DNA from: Rhynchopus sp. YZ270_cl-10
Lineage: Eukaryota; Euglenozoa; Diplonemea; Diplonemida; Diplonemidae
Assembly (NCBI GenBank): GCA_964035575.1
Contig: OZ037833.1
Location: 248,001 to 312,000, forward strand
Length of the DNA stretch: 64,000 nt
Reading direction: 5' to 3'
Shown: in pieces, positions 51,919 to 62,672 of the stretch
Numbering within the stretch: the first letter of the stretch is position 1
Layout of the letters: the number at the start of each line of letters is the position of its first letter
Notes under the pieces: generated by a model
The model's input: only the letters and a program-made list of their open reading frames with translations
Database searches by the model: none
What the model was told of the DNA's origin: nothing
Made by a program: the position numbers and the translations under genes

Positions 51919-52385
51919 TCAGCCTGCAGGTCTTACTGTGTCCGTGCTGCTGGCTCTGCTGGCTGCGGCACCATTGGCTTCGCCATCATATACAACGATG
52001 TGCACGTTGCTAGGAAGCCGTCCAGCCAAAGTGACTGCTTGCATGCTGGTGAGGTGAACTGTCGACAACGCTGCGCAACGAAATAAGAAGTCAAACCCGA
52101 TCGAAGTGACTGCTTGTAGGCCTGAGAGGTCAACAGTTGACAACGTCGTGCAACCATCTAGGAAGAAGTTCCCGATCGAAGTGACTGCTTTCATGCCTGT
52201 GAGGTTAACAGTCGACAATGCTGTGCAATTACGTAATAAGAAGTCCCCGATCGAAGTGACTGCTTGCATGCTGGTGAAATCAACAGTAGACAACATCGTG
52301 CAATTAGTTAAGAAGTCGCGCCCGATCGAAGTGACTGCTTTCATGCCTGTGAGGTCAACAGTCGACAACGTCTCGCAATTAGATA
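51919..52385 (-). pseudogene. 3' half of an interrupted LRR gene (E)
   Basis: Starts abruptly within an LRR ('SNCETLSTVD') at the edge of the 52386..62672 element and carries about five repeats plus the end of the family protein. It has no start codon or head domain. Together with 62673..63311 it would make one LRR gene of the usual size (about 345 residues), so it is best read as the 3' half of that gene. Confidence 0.75.
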
Positions 52386-52602
52386 CAGTGCGGCGCGATA
52401 TTACGGGTGCGCATAATTATGGGTAAAAATTGGATTTACCCATAATTATGCGCCCCCGTAAGGGGTGGCATCAAAACAAAAAACGCGGACAATGTCCGCG
52501 TTTTTGGGGGGGGAGGGGGGGGGGGGTCTGAAATTCCAGAAAACGCGGACATTTTGGGGTTTTTTTTTCCTCGAAAAATTTTTTCTTCACTGGGGTTGTA
52601 CA

Positions 52603-53513
52603 CCATGGATGTAGAAAGTACGTGACGAAAAAAAAGTACTTTTTTTCCAAAAATCGGGTTACGTGATACTTCACGTACGTGACGTTTTTTGAAAAAAAAT
52701 TTTACCTACCCTCCCCCGTGCATAAGTCCGACCCCCATTACCCGTGCATAAGTCCGATGACCCGTGTATAAGTCCGGGCAGATTTGGGCTCAGGATCGGA
52801 CTTATGCACAGGCCGACTTATACACCGGTTCTGTGTACTGGTGGTGGGAGATTTTTTTTTGGGGCGTTTTCCCGCTCGCGAAGCGAGCGGGGGACAATTT
52901 TTGGGGTGTTTTTCCGCGAGCGAAGCGAGCGCAATTTTATTTTTATTGGCGGTGTGTTCACCAGGGATCATCTTCGCGCTTCTCATGTCAAAACATCATC
53001 CTCACAATTCTCAAAGATGTGAACCTATTACTGCAACATTGTGGAAAACTTTGCACCCCAAACAGCCAAAAGGTGCCCCTTGTTGCTGGGAGTTGGTTCT
53101 CATGTTTGATACCTGCACAGCAGGCGTTCCTCTGAGTCAAACGCTGTTTTGCCTGCCTGCGGCGTTGAAAACGGTCGTTAAATTTTGCGGTGTCACATTC
53201 CCTCACGTGTGGGTCATTCACACTGAGGTCACGTGACACTGCGTGGGTCTGGGTACCTGGGTGCACAAAACCGGTGTATAAGTCCGATACCCGTGCATAA
53301 GTCCGAAACCCCGTGTATAAGTCCGGAGGCCCTCAGCCCCCCCAAAAATCGGACTTATACGCAGACTTATGCACGGGGGGGGGGGTAGGTACGTGATTTA
53401 CGTGATTTCGAAAAAAAAACGAAAAAAAGTACTTTTTTTTTTTATTTTTCGTCACGTACTTTTTTACTTTTTTTTTCAAAAAAAAGTACGTGAAGTACCT
53501 TCTACATCCATGG
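52603..53513. mobile_element. Inverted-repeat element nested inside the Harbinger-like element, TSD TACA
   Basis: The ends are CCATGGATGTAGAA and its reverse complement, with further inverted matches inside ('gtacgtgacgaaaaa', 'cgtgcataagtccga'). TACA flanks both sides (52599..52602 and 53514..53517). The interior has several direct and inverted 'cataagtccg' phrases, two palindromic 'gcgagcgaagcgagc' clusters near 52870-52930, and no long ORF. The short duplication and palindromic CCATGG leave exact ends open by a few bases. Confidence 0.6.
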
Positions 53514-53519
53514 TACACG

Positions 53520-54180
53520 ATTTTGACCAAAATTTATAAAAACTCGTCCATTTCGGCAAATTGACCCCACCACAGAACCGGCGGATTCAGGAAATACAAA
53601 TGCCGGTGTTTTCGGGCAAAATAAAAAATACAAGATGCCCGCGTTTTTTTGCAAAATGTACACGAATGGGGGGCCCCTGCTACCATGTGCTTCTACAGGC
53701 AAACACTTGGACCCCTTTACCTTACACTGACGGGTTTTGACCAAAATCAAGAACTTGTCTATTTTGGCAAATTGACCCCACCACAGAACGGACGGATTCC
53801 GGAAATGCAAATGCCGGTGTTTTTGCACATTTTCATGGTTTCAGCATCAGAGAGAGAAAATCTGGGTTGTGGGATTTACCTTGGCCCCTTTACCTTTCAC
53901 TCATTTTGACCAACACCAAGAACTTGGCCATTTCGGCAAATTGACCCCACCACAGTGCGGACAGATCCCGGAAATGCCAATCGCGGCATGTTTTGGGGCT
54001 GAAAAATTTTCACCTGAAAATTTTTTTCAGCAGCATTTTTTGGCCGAAAATGGGCCCCACGTATTAGTGACCGGGCTCATATTTTCAAAAATTTAAGTGG
54101 TCAAAAAATTGTCCAATTTTCGAGATTGACCCCACCACTTTCTGGACGGATTCCGGAAATGCCAAAAAACTGTGTTTTGG
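53520..54180. repeat. Four copies of the dispersed ~90-bp unit
   Basis: Copies begin near 53521, 53737, 53908 and 54090, each with 'ttgaccccaccac' followed by 'ggattccggaaat' or a variant. The same unit in opposite orientation occurs at 17.7, 19.2 and (three times) 20.1-20.7 kb. Confidence 0.75.
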
Positions 54181-54333
54181 GTCACGAATTTGCACCCCGT
54201 CACCCAAAAACCAGCAAAAAATAGGGGGAAAAAAAACAAAAAATGTCCGCGTTTTGGGGGGGGGAGGGGGGGGTCTGAAATTCCCCAAAAACGCGGACAT
54301 TGTCCGCGTTTTTTGTTTTGATGCCACCCCTAA

Positions 54334-55105
54334 CAAAACTTTTTTTTTTTTTTTTTTTTTTTTTTGGTGTTGTTCAACTTAGCCCAAGGCTCGACTTTTT
54401 TTTTTCCACATCAAACTGGACAGGGCGAGGGGGGTACGTTTACTATGCACATGAAAAGCACTTGGTCCGAGCGAAGCGAGGGCCAGATGTCTTACAATCT
54501 GTACAGTGCCGGTTAGTTAGAACGAGGCACAAAAGTGAACAAAACTAGAGATGGATTGTTATTGTCATCAGCACAGTCAGCACCATTGACAATTGAGGAA
54601 AAATGGAGTATTAACATGGGAGAGGCAGGGGAGAAGACAGACTGTCCAGTCAGTGTGGTTTTACTTAGCGTTCCAGTTTGGTACCCAGCTGGTTCTGGAG
54701 GGGGGGGGGGATGTTTTCTTTTTACAATACGAAGTTCCGTTCTTGTCACAACAAGCGTCCTTTTTGTTCTTTTTGTCCTTGTAGTCTTTTTTGATAGGGT
54801 AATTAACGCCATTAGCGGTCACTCATGGAACTCGTATGGGAGGGGCTGGGGGGGGGGGGGGGGAGGGAGGGAGGGGAAAGGGAATTCACAGATTACCAAA
54901 CACATCATCTTACTCACGAGTCCTTGCGTCACTCACGGCCATTCTGAGCGAGGACTAGATGCAGTTCAGCAAAAATCTAGACAAACAGGTCTCTAAAGAA
55001 GAGGGGTGGGGGAAAAGAAAAGGGAAGAAACGAGTGTTGCTACACACAAAAGAAAAGGGGGGGGGGGGGGGTCTAAAAACGAATCTAATGCTGGCCGCTT
55101 TCCTC
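54334..55105 (-). other. Probable 3' UTR and poly(A) end of the retrotransposon
   Basis: On the minus strand this follows the stop of the RT ORF and ends in a run of about 26 A (T run at 54341-54366 on the plus strand), as expected for the 3' end of a poly(A)-tailed non-LTR element. The T run also abuts the outer element's T-rich inner edge, so the exact junction is unclear. Confidence 0.5.
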
Positions 55106-58100
55106 CTAAGCAGCCATCCTACGGAGCAGCTCCTTGGCGTTCCGGAACCGCTCCGTCTCTCTCTTCTCCCGTCTCCCGTCACCGCTCACCTGCCTCTCCT
55201 CCCACCACTCCTGCAGGTCCTGCAGCGCTCTCTCCGGACTCAGGGGGGTGCTGCCCTGCTTCTGCCCACGCTCGGGGTAGAAGTGCCTCCGCCACTCATC
55301 TACACTGGCGGGCACAGTCTCTCCATACCTCGCACAGGAAGCTACCTCCACAGGGGCGTCAGATCCTGCTGGGTGGGCGGTGGGTGCTCGCCTTTTGGCC
55401 GCAGCCTTCTCTGCGCGTTTTTCGGCGACGCGCTGCTCCGCCTGTTCCCTCCTCTTCCTGGCGGATGCTTCCTTCCATGCACCCTTTTTGGCCGACCCCT
55501 CCTTTAATTCGCACAGGATAGCTGATGGCTTTTGTTGTTGAAAGCTGGTCCTCATTGCGGTCATTGTCGGTGCGGCGTTCTCGGTCATGTTAGTGTCGTG
55601 GTTGGTGTCGGCAACGTCGTCGTCGTTGTTGTCAGTGTTGGTGTCGTTGTTGGTGTCGTTGTTGTTGTTGCTGTTGTTGTTGTTGTTGCTGTTGCTGTTG
55701 CTGTTGCTGCGCCTTTCCATCTCCATGCGGCTGGACTCGAAGGCCTCATCCAACTCCTCTTCCTTAATCTCTACCTCGGCCAGTGGGGGTGCTGGGTTGC
55801 TGTTGTTGTAAAAGCTACCTCCCTGGCTGGTGGTCGATGTAGAAGGAGTGGTGGTGGCTCTGCGCCTGCGTGCTGCACATTTAGCGCCCTCCCCTGCGCA
55901 GGCCTCATTAGTACACCACTTGAGTGGGCACGCCGAACAGAACCAATGTGCAATGCTGTCCTCGAATACCGCAGCGCAGCCCTCGCACGTCACCATCTCT
56001 CCGTCTCTATCCTGCCTGTCACCCATGTACGACAGCGTTCCGGTGTTCATGCACTGCATCTCCACAGGGGGGATTTGTGGCTCCATCTTCATCATCATCC
56101 CCCTCGCCACTGCACCTACCACTAGAGGGGAGTAGTGCCCGGCGCCCACCGGTCCTTCGTGTAGCAGGGCTATCGCACCTCGTGGGGCTGCCGCCGGTCT
56201 CAGGAATGTCGTCTTGCTGTCCGCCCGCTCCACCGCCACAACTATCTGTAATGCACGGGAGAGACCAGCCAACGCCGTTACGTCCGCCCACGAACGAGTG
56301 TCCGGACTCCCCTCCACGCTCATCCAGCGCACCCACGACCCGAAAGTCGGTTCCGCCGAGTTCGCCAGGTCCCTGTCCTGCTTGACCCTCGTCACTGCAA
56401 GCTTCCGCAGGTCCCCAGAGGAGATGTCCCTCCACTCCCGTAGCAGCCACCTGACTGCATCAAAGGCGCAGTCCCCGACAGTGAACGGCACTGTTACCGT
56501 TGGGACTGTCATCCCGAGGGTGTTCCAAAGTTCTTCGTGGAACGTCTGTGGTCGAGTTGCGCTCCCATCCGCCGGGTTAGGGCAAGGTGGAGGGTCAGGG
56601 TGCTCCGCAGGCTCTTCGGGGTTCAGTGCGGACACGTCGATATCGAATAGACCGTCGTCTGGTGCATAATCTATGGGAGGCAGGTGGTCGGGAGGAAGTC
56701 GGAAGTGTTCGTCCTCACCTGGCAACGGCGCGACGTCCACCTCTATCCTCTCCCTGAGCGCGCCTGCTGTGTCCCCGCGCAGACACCCTCTGTCCATCGC
56801 TGACTTGCCAATCATCCGCTGCAGCGTAGTGCCCATCCCCCACGCCCAACGACGCGACATCTCCTGCTTGCTGCCCAGCTTCCTGTCGGCTGCGAAGCGT
56901 AGCATTTGCGTCCAGATTGTGGATGCCGCAGGCCCGAACCCTCCCGTCGTCTCCAACGCGAATGGAGTGAAGGTGATCCGTGCAGCAATGCAGGCGGCCT
57001 GGTGCTTCCCCCTCTTCGCCGCCTCCGCCTTCGTTGCCGTGTACCCCTTGGCCACCGCAGCACCCTGCACCATCGACTTGCACGTCGGGGTCCACACTGT
57101 CACGTCAATGGCCCGCCCCCGCGACTCGCCCACCCCCGTGGACAGGAAGAGGTCTGCTGGCTTCTTGTTCCCCAGTACCAGGTGTTGGGGTTCGAGAGTG
57201 GGGCCTAGACCTGCTTCGTTCGCAACGGAGTAGACGAAGTCGCGTACTGCGTTGTGCCTCAGAATGCGGTGTCCTCCCATCTTGCAGGCGAAAATGTGGT
57301 CGCCTCTCGCGTCCATGGCCTGCCCACACTGCCTGCACTGGACCCCGTCTGCGAAGAGAGGTAGGTGCATGCGGATCCTGCAGACCGCCTGGAACTGCTC
57401 CGGGGGGATGTGATGTTCCCACGTTGGGGGCGCCATGAGCCACGCGCCTGCATGCGGAAGGGAGAGGGAGTTCATCCGTGCCCGATCAGCCGCATCACCC
57501 TCCAGGTACAGTCGCCGCAGCTGTTCTTCGAGGATTCCTGCCGATAGCTCCCTTTGTCGCACAGGGGTGGCTGGTCTCACCAGAGGGTCTACTTTGTCTG
57601 CTTCTGCTACATGTCGGTTGTGCTCCGTCGCAGTCTCTTTCCACCCTTCCGCATCCCATTGGAACTCCGGGTCTAGTACCTTACACAACTCATGTAGCCC
57701 GCTCCGCGACCCCATCGCCGCGGCCGTCCAGTGGTCACGGATGCGACGGACTCCCATGCCTCCAGCTCTGCAGGGAAGTGCTGCCTGACGACGTGCCATC
57801 TCTGGGAGAAGCCCTTCCGTGTCACCCATCAACGAGGCGAGCGCAGCGTCGACCTCCTTGTCGTACTCCTTGAGGTACTGATGAGTACACGCATGTCCGA
57901 TAGCACGCATGTAAAACACCATCCTCGCGAAGCCTTCACACTGGCGAAGAAGCGTCAACCCGACCTGTACGTCCTTGAGGTCCTTGAGGAGGCGGAGCTG
58001 CTCAGCGAACTCCTTCACCTGCTTGTCCATGTAGGACTCGCAAAACTCGTCGTCACCGATAGGCGCCCCCAAGAACGCGAACCCACCGTACTGCACCTTC

Positions 58101-60431
58101 ATGGCCTTGCCCTCACATGCTGCGCACGCACCGTCGTCCGGGTATCCATGGGCACACACTGGCAAGCCCGCCTGTGCTAGGTCACGTGGCGTCTGCTGTC
58201 CTAGCGCAATCACCTCGCATTTCGCCAGCTTCACCCGCAGACCCATCGCCAGGCTCCGCTCCTGCACCAGCTTCAACGCCCGTCCCACTGCTTCGGGTGG
58301 GCCCATGATGGTCCCGTCGTCCAGGTACCACAAGCTGGCATCAATCCCCGGCATCGCCTTCACCTCCTCCGTCAGTTCCTTGATCCCTAGGGAGAAAAGA
58401 AGCGGTCCTGCCGGGTCACCCTGCTGTGCCCCTCGTTGCGACTGGATGAGGTCGTCGCCGTGCAGGAGGGAAGTCGGCCTGCCGTAACACCACTCGATCC
58501 ATGGGGAGATGGTGGGGAGGTACTTTCGAGTAGCCGCGAGGAAGGTGGACCGGTGGATGCTGTTGAAAGCGTTTTCATAGTCCACGAGGACTATCACCTT
58601 GTTCTTCCCTAGGTTGCGTTTCACGTAATCCGCCACCACCATTGTAGCAGCCTCCAGTCCACCATCCACCGCCACCCCTACTTGGCGACCAGGGAGAAGC
58701 TTGTCCCGCGCCTGCGTCCGGACTGATCCCACTTCAATCTTGCTCACCACCCGACGAAGTGTGTTGCCTGCAGATATGGGGCGGACATCCGTTTCACCTT
58801 TCTTCAGGGCGACGAGCGTGGCTCCGGCAAGAAATTCTGCTGCCTCAGGTGGGGCCTGGCCTCTTCGCAATAGGTCCAGGACTAGCGTCATGAGGGGGAG
58901 GAGGTTGAGGTCAGGGTGTTTGACCATCCATTCCTTCAAATGGTCGCCCCTGAGACCGAATGGGCCTGGTGATGATCCCTTCGACATGCTCTTGATGGCC
59001 TTCAGGGCGTCGATGGGCTTCAGGGGTTCGAGGGCAACGTGCGCAGTGGTGTTTGCCACCTGTGGGGCCTCCTCCGGGTGCTTCGCCCTCAGCTTCGCTG
59101 TCGTCTCTATCGTAACGGGCGCAGTACCGCCTTTGTGGAGACGACTCATCCCTGCTGCGAGCCTACCGTTCCGGACTTCAGTGACACACGCTTTCTCCCT
59201 CTCCTCCTTCGTCGGCTCCTTCCGCTCCTTGCCCGGCCCACGCCCAGGAAGAGATCGAGTCGCTGCAGACCACATCGCCGCAATTTCCCCCTGCGACCAC
59301 TCCGTCACCTCCGCCTCCCGCTGTGCCACCACCTTCTTGCTGATGTTCGCACCTCCCCGTTTTCTGGACAACACGAGTTTTGCGAACATGCAAAGCCTCT
59401 TCCAGCTGTTCTCGTCGTTGCAGCCAGCTACGTCTTCCAACACCTTCGCGAACTCCACCGCCGCCGCCCGGTCAATCGCTTTGGGCACGGTGTCGTGGGT
59501 CGGGATGGGTGCTGCCGCGATCTCATACCAGTCCGGCATGTCGCGGTCGTCCACTTCCTGCGCCGGTGTGCGGATGGTGGGTGACGGGCGTGGCACCGCC
59601 TGTACCAGCCTCGAGCATTGCAGGCACGTCTCGTTCTTCGCTGCTCGGATGCCGTCACACACACCACATTGACCCAGGCCGAACTTCCGCAGAGTGTCGT
59701 GCGGAATGTGGTCTCCCTCTGCTAGGTGGCCAGCGATATGTGCGCGTAGCCCTGGACCGGATAAGGGGATGTCCCGGTGGAACCGGCTTCCCTGGCAACA
59801 CGGTACTGGGCAGTAGAGGAGGGGGGAGTCCCCTTCCAGTGGAGAAGTCGCGTCCTTCGTCATGCCGGGAATCGGAGACACCGCCAGCCGGGATGGGATG
59901 AGCTCTGCAATGGGGGCGGCATTGGCTAGTGCGGAAGCCTGTGCCGGGTCCATCTGCACCTGCTCGTAGTGTCCCAATCAGCGATATCACCCTCACCTCC
60001 CGTGGCTTCTTCTTTTGTGTCTTCTTCTTCGACTGGCGTTCCCTGTTCACCACCACCATGGGGCACGCCCCCGGCTGCACAACCAGGATCGTCAACGACC
60101 ATGTCATGGCTATGTGGTGTAGCGTCAGCAGGTCACCCCAAGCGTCTCCTTCCACCCCTGCCACCCACGTGGAGAATTCAGCCTCCGTGTCGAAGTGTCT
60201 TCTGAGGCCGCGCTTCTTCTCGGTCGTCAACGCACTCCTGGCCAGCTCTTTGCGTTCGTTGGCTACGTCCAGGTAACTGCCCATCTTGCCCATGAGGGAG
60301 ACGTACATGCAGTTCCCTTGCATGTCGTTGGCGATGCGCTTCCCTCCATTGCGTTCTAGCAGCGCATCGACCTCCGCCTTGCCCAGTACATTGCCGTCAT
60401 CTGCCCCCCCACGCATCGCCCCTGGCTCCAT
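55106..60431 (-). CDS. Non-LTR retrotransposon polyprotein: OTU - Zn fingers - RT - endonuclease - OTU
   Basis: ATG at 60431. The first ~150 codons encode an OTU-like cysteine protease (nucleophile in QGNCMYVSL, 'GDAWGDLLTL' region). At about 59975 the frame changes by one base, and the other frame takes over exactly at the expected catalytic-His segment (ISLI-GHYEQV) and stays open for 1623 codons. These hold, in order: Cys/His clusters (about 54-122 of this frame), a reverse transcriptase with 'WYLDDG' near 547, a 'CRQCG..GDHIFAC' knuckle near 880, a PD-(D/E)XK restriction-like endonuclease (KPADLFL...AIDVTVW, about 940-965), a second OTU domain (GDCAFDAV near 1168, HYSPLV near 1282), a Cys-rich cluster near 1330-1362, an Asn/Ser run and a basic tail. 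RLE-type non-LTR elements (R2, NeSL, Dualen relatives) are the nearest kin. The single frame change may be decay, error or translational frameshifting. Confidence 0.75.
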
Positions 60432-60528
60432 TCGGACTGTCCCCTGCTTACGGCTCTGCCACCTCTCAGCACTCCTCTTGTAAATGAGAAAGAAGCGCCG
60501 GCTGCGTCTCCTCCAGTGCCTGCGGTAC

Positions 60529-62070
60529 CAGGGTAGATCCTTATTTTCGCTAAAAACGCTAAAAATCCCAGATTTATTTTCGTTTTTTTCCTTTTTTTTT
60601 CTCTCCCGTTTTTGAAATTTTTCCGCGCAGGCCTGACGCTAACTTTCAGGTTTTTGGAAATCGTGGGGGTTGATGGTTTGTCCGCTCGCGCAGCGAGCGG
60701 AAAAATTGAGTGACGGTCTAAAAAAAAAAATCCAACAAGCAGGTTGGTACTGTACTGAGGCAGAATAGTGGTGTTTTTTTACACATCTCAGCTGTCGTAG
60801 AACTAAACCCCAGGGGATAATATAGGTTTTGGGGGTTTTCTCTGAAACTCGGTCGAGCCCAACCCAGCTCGTTAGGGCCTCCGGCGGAATGTGAGAATTC
60901 CGCGGTTATCCTACTGCGGAGTTCGGCACTGTATTGATATTTACACCAGGCACACGCAGTGACAGTATATTTACAAAAAGAAACGGCGGTCGTGGCACCC
61001 ATGGCGAAGCCACGGTACGCAACATTTCTGAACATGTTGCCATAAAACGGCACTGTCGTTGGTAATTTTCAACAGTTACCGTAAATTTTACTTCCAGATT
61101 TTGCTGAAACGAAAGTTTCTGGCGAAGCCACGGTACGCAACATTTCAAAAAATTGCGCTCAAAATTGCACATTTTTACTGCCAAACAGGGCTGCAAGCTT
61201 GCGCCGCAGGCGCACGGTACGCTACTTTTATTCTTTCGCATGCTTCCTTTTCCTTCGGCATTTGAACAATTAAATCACATTCTGGCTGTGACCCTTGTCG
61301 GACACTGCGCCCTCTGACAAGGGTAATACTTTCTAGAAACATTCTGAAAAAAAGTGGTAGTGCCCGGCATTAGCAAGAAAATTTTCAAAATTAAATAGGC
61401 ACCAGCAGTTTGGATAGGCGAGACCGCATTGGGTGAACCTCCGCGAGCGCAGCGAGCGGAAATTTTTTTTCGCAGTTTTTGGGCAAAGTTCAAAATCCCA
61501 CCAAAAATTAAGTGGGGATTTTCGACAACAATACTGGGGCCCCTATGGGTTTTTGGATTTTGGCCTAACAGTGTTGTGTTTCTGCATTGGTCCGGTTGAA
61601 GTCTTTATTACTGGATCTCATACTCCGTACAGGTGACCCATACCCGACCTTTAACACACACGCACTTCTTCGAAACCTCCACCCTCAGCACCAACCCTTT
61701 TACAATGGTCCGCTTTGCGGGTTTGTGGACATAGTAATTGTGTTCTTCAAAAATATGCTTCAAAATTGTCTTATGCAAGGTGACACTGACTCATTGGTCC
61801 TTGTCTTATGAAGTGAAGACAAATATTAAAGGGGCATTGGCGGGCCGAAGGCCAGCCAAAAAAACGGTAGCGAACTTTTACTTTTTTTCCTTTTGGTTTT
61901 CCCCTTATTTTGACTTTCCGGATCGATTGCGGACCGTGGTGGTGCCACTCTGTGGCTGGAAATTAGTAGGTAACCAAAAAAATGGGCCAGAGAAAAAAGG
62001 AAAAAAAAAAAGGAAAAAAAAATAAAAAATCTCGAATCCTTATTTTCACTTTCGCTAAGGATCTACCCTG
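60529..62070. mobile_element. Mutator-like non-autonomous element, perfect 9-bp TSD
   Basis: The ends CAGGGTAGATCCTTA and its exact reverse complement bound 1542 bp. CTGCGGTAC is duplicated perfectly on both sides (60520..60528 and 62071..62079); a 9-bp duplication is typical of Mutator-like elements. It lies in the region 5' of the retrotransposon ORF. Subterminal repeats of the TIR occur at the right end. The interior has three 'cacggtacgcaacattt'-like phrases (61010-61215) and two palindromic 'gcgcagcgagcgga' clusters (60683 and 61447), and no transposase. Confidence 0.85.
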
Positions 62071-62081
62071 CTGCGGTACCG

Positions 62082-62115
<34 letters not shown>

Positions 62116-62246
62116 AAAAATTGTTGGAATAGTGTAGCCACCTGTGCAAGCTCCACTGTGCTCGTGAAAACCTCAAAAGAAGTATTGCGCGCCGTGGCGG
62201 ACATTTCAACAATTGTGACATAAAAAGCAGGAGGCAACACGATTGG

Positions 62247-62552
62247 GTGAAGTTATCAATGTTACATCGACGAGGAAAGCTCCCCAGTTGCACTTTATGG
62301 CAGTGTGGCAGATCTCTTGCCCCAGCACCGGGAATCCTTCATGTGCCATCCGCCTTCACTATCAGGACGTCTGCTGAGAAGGAAGAGAAGGCGAACCGGA
62401 AGCTTCTACGGGAGGAAATTGCCAGTTTGGTGCCGGGCAAGCCACGAAGAGGAGTTGCAGTGGCAGAGGAGACAAGGTGGCAGAGTGTCAGGATGACGAC
62501 CTGTGCGCCTGGGAGGAGTGACATGTGTGAAGTCATCCACAATGGATTATGA
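62247..62552 (+). CDS. Small ORF of unknown origin within the outer element
   Basis: A 101-residue plus-strand frame with a plausible basic composition (KEEKANRKLLREEIASLVPG). It is GC-richer than its surroundings. It is the only sequence between the T run at 62084-62115 and the right terminal repeat that could be native to the outer element. No family recognised; could be a fragment of a captured or original gene. Confidence 0.25.
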   Translation: MKLSMLHRRGKLPSCTLWQCGRSLAPAPGILHVPSAFTIRTSAEKEEKANRKLLREEIASLVPGKPRRGVAVAEETRWQSVRMTTCAPGRSDMCEVIHNGL

Positions 62553-62672
62553 GAAAAAAAATCAAAAAAAAAAAAGTTTTATTACGGGTGCGCAATATTA
62601 CGGGGCGCATAATTATGGGTAAATATTGGAGTTACCCATAATTATGCGCCCCCGTAATATAGCGCCGCACTG

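Larger units (their letters stand above)
52462..54330. mobile_element. PIF/Harbinger-like non-autonomous element, TSD TAA
   Basis: Perfect 48-bp terminal inverted repeats starting GGGGTGGCATCAAAAC and containing the palindrome CGCGGACAATGTCCGCG. Flanked by TAA at 52459..52461 and 54331..54333. A 3-bp TWA duplication and a GGGG terminus are typical of PIF/Harbinger. Inner ends have G runs and 'gtctgaaattcc' blocks. No transposase; the interior is the TACA element plus four copies of the dispersed ~90-bp unit. Confidence 0.75.
52386..62672. mobile_element. Composite 10.3-kb insertion with hairpin-bearing terminal inverted repeats
   Basis: The left end CAGTGCGGCGCGATATTACG and the reverse complement of the right end, CAGTGCGGCGCTATATTACG, differ at one base, and the match continues through 'GCGCATAATTATGGGTAA'. 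Each end then folds on itself ('GCGCATAATTATGGGTAA' and its complement a few bases later) and runs into an AAAAC-T-rich inner edge. Both ends abut LRR coding sequence that belongs together. A CAGTG terminus is hAT-like, but no 8-bp target duplication is visible, so family is unproven. Inside are a Harbinger-like element (52462..54330), a TACA element within that, the retrotransposon ORF (55106..60431) and a Mutator-like element (60529..62070). Little sequence is left that could belong to the outer element itself. Confidence 0.7.

Noticed and set aside
54535-54996. Plus-strand ORF in the retrotransposon 3' region
   Set aside because: Low-complexity Gly run and hydrophobic tail without homology; overlaps the expected UTR.
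52386-62672. Polinton- or virus-like element for the large TIR insertion
   Set aside because: No capsid, DNA polymerase B or integrase is seen; the coding part is a non-LTR reverse transcriptase, and the length is explained by nested elements.
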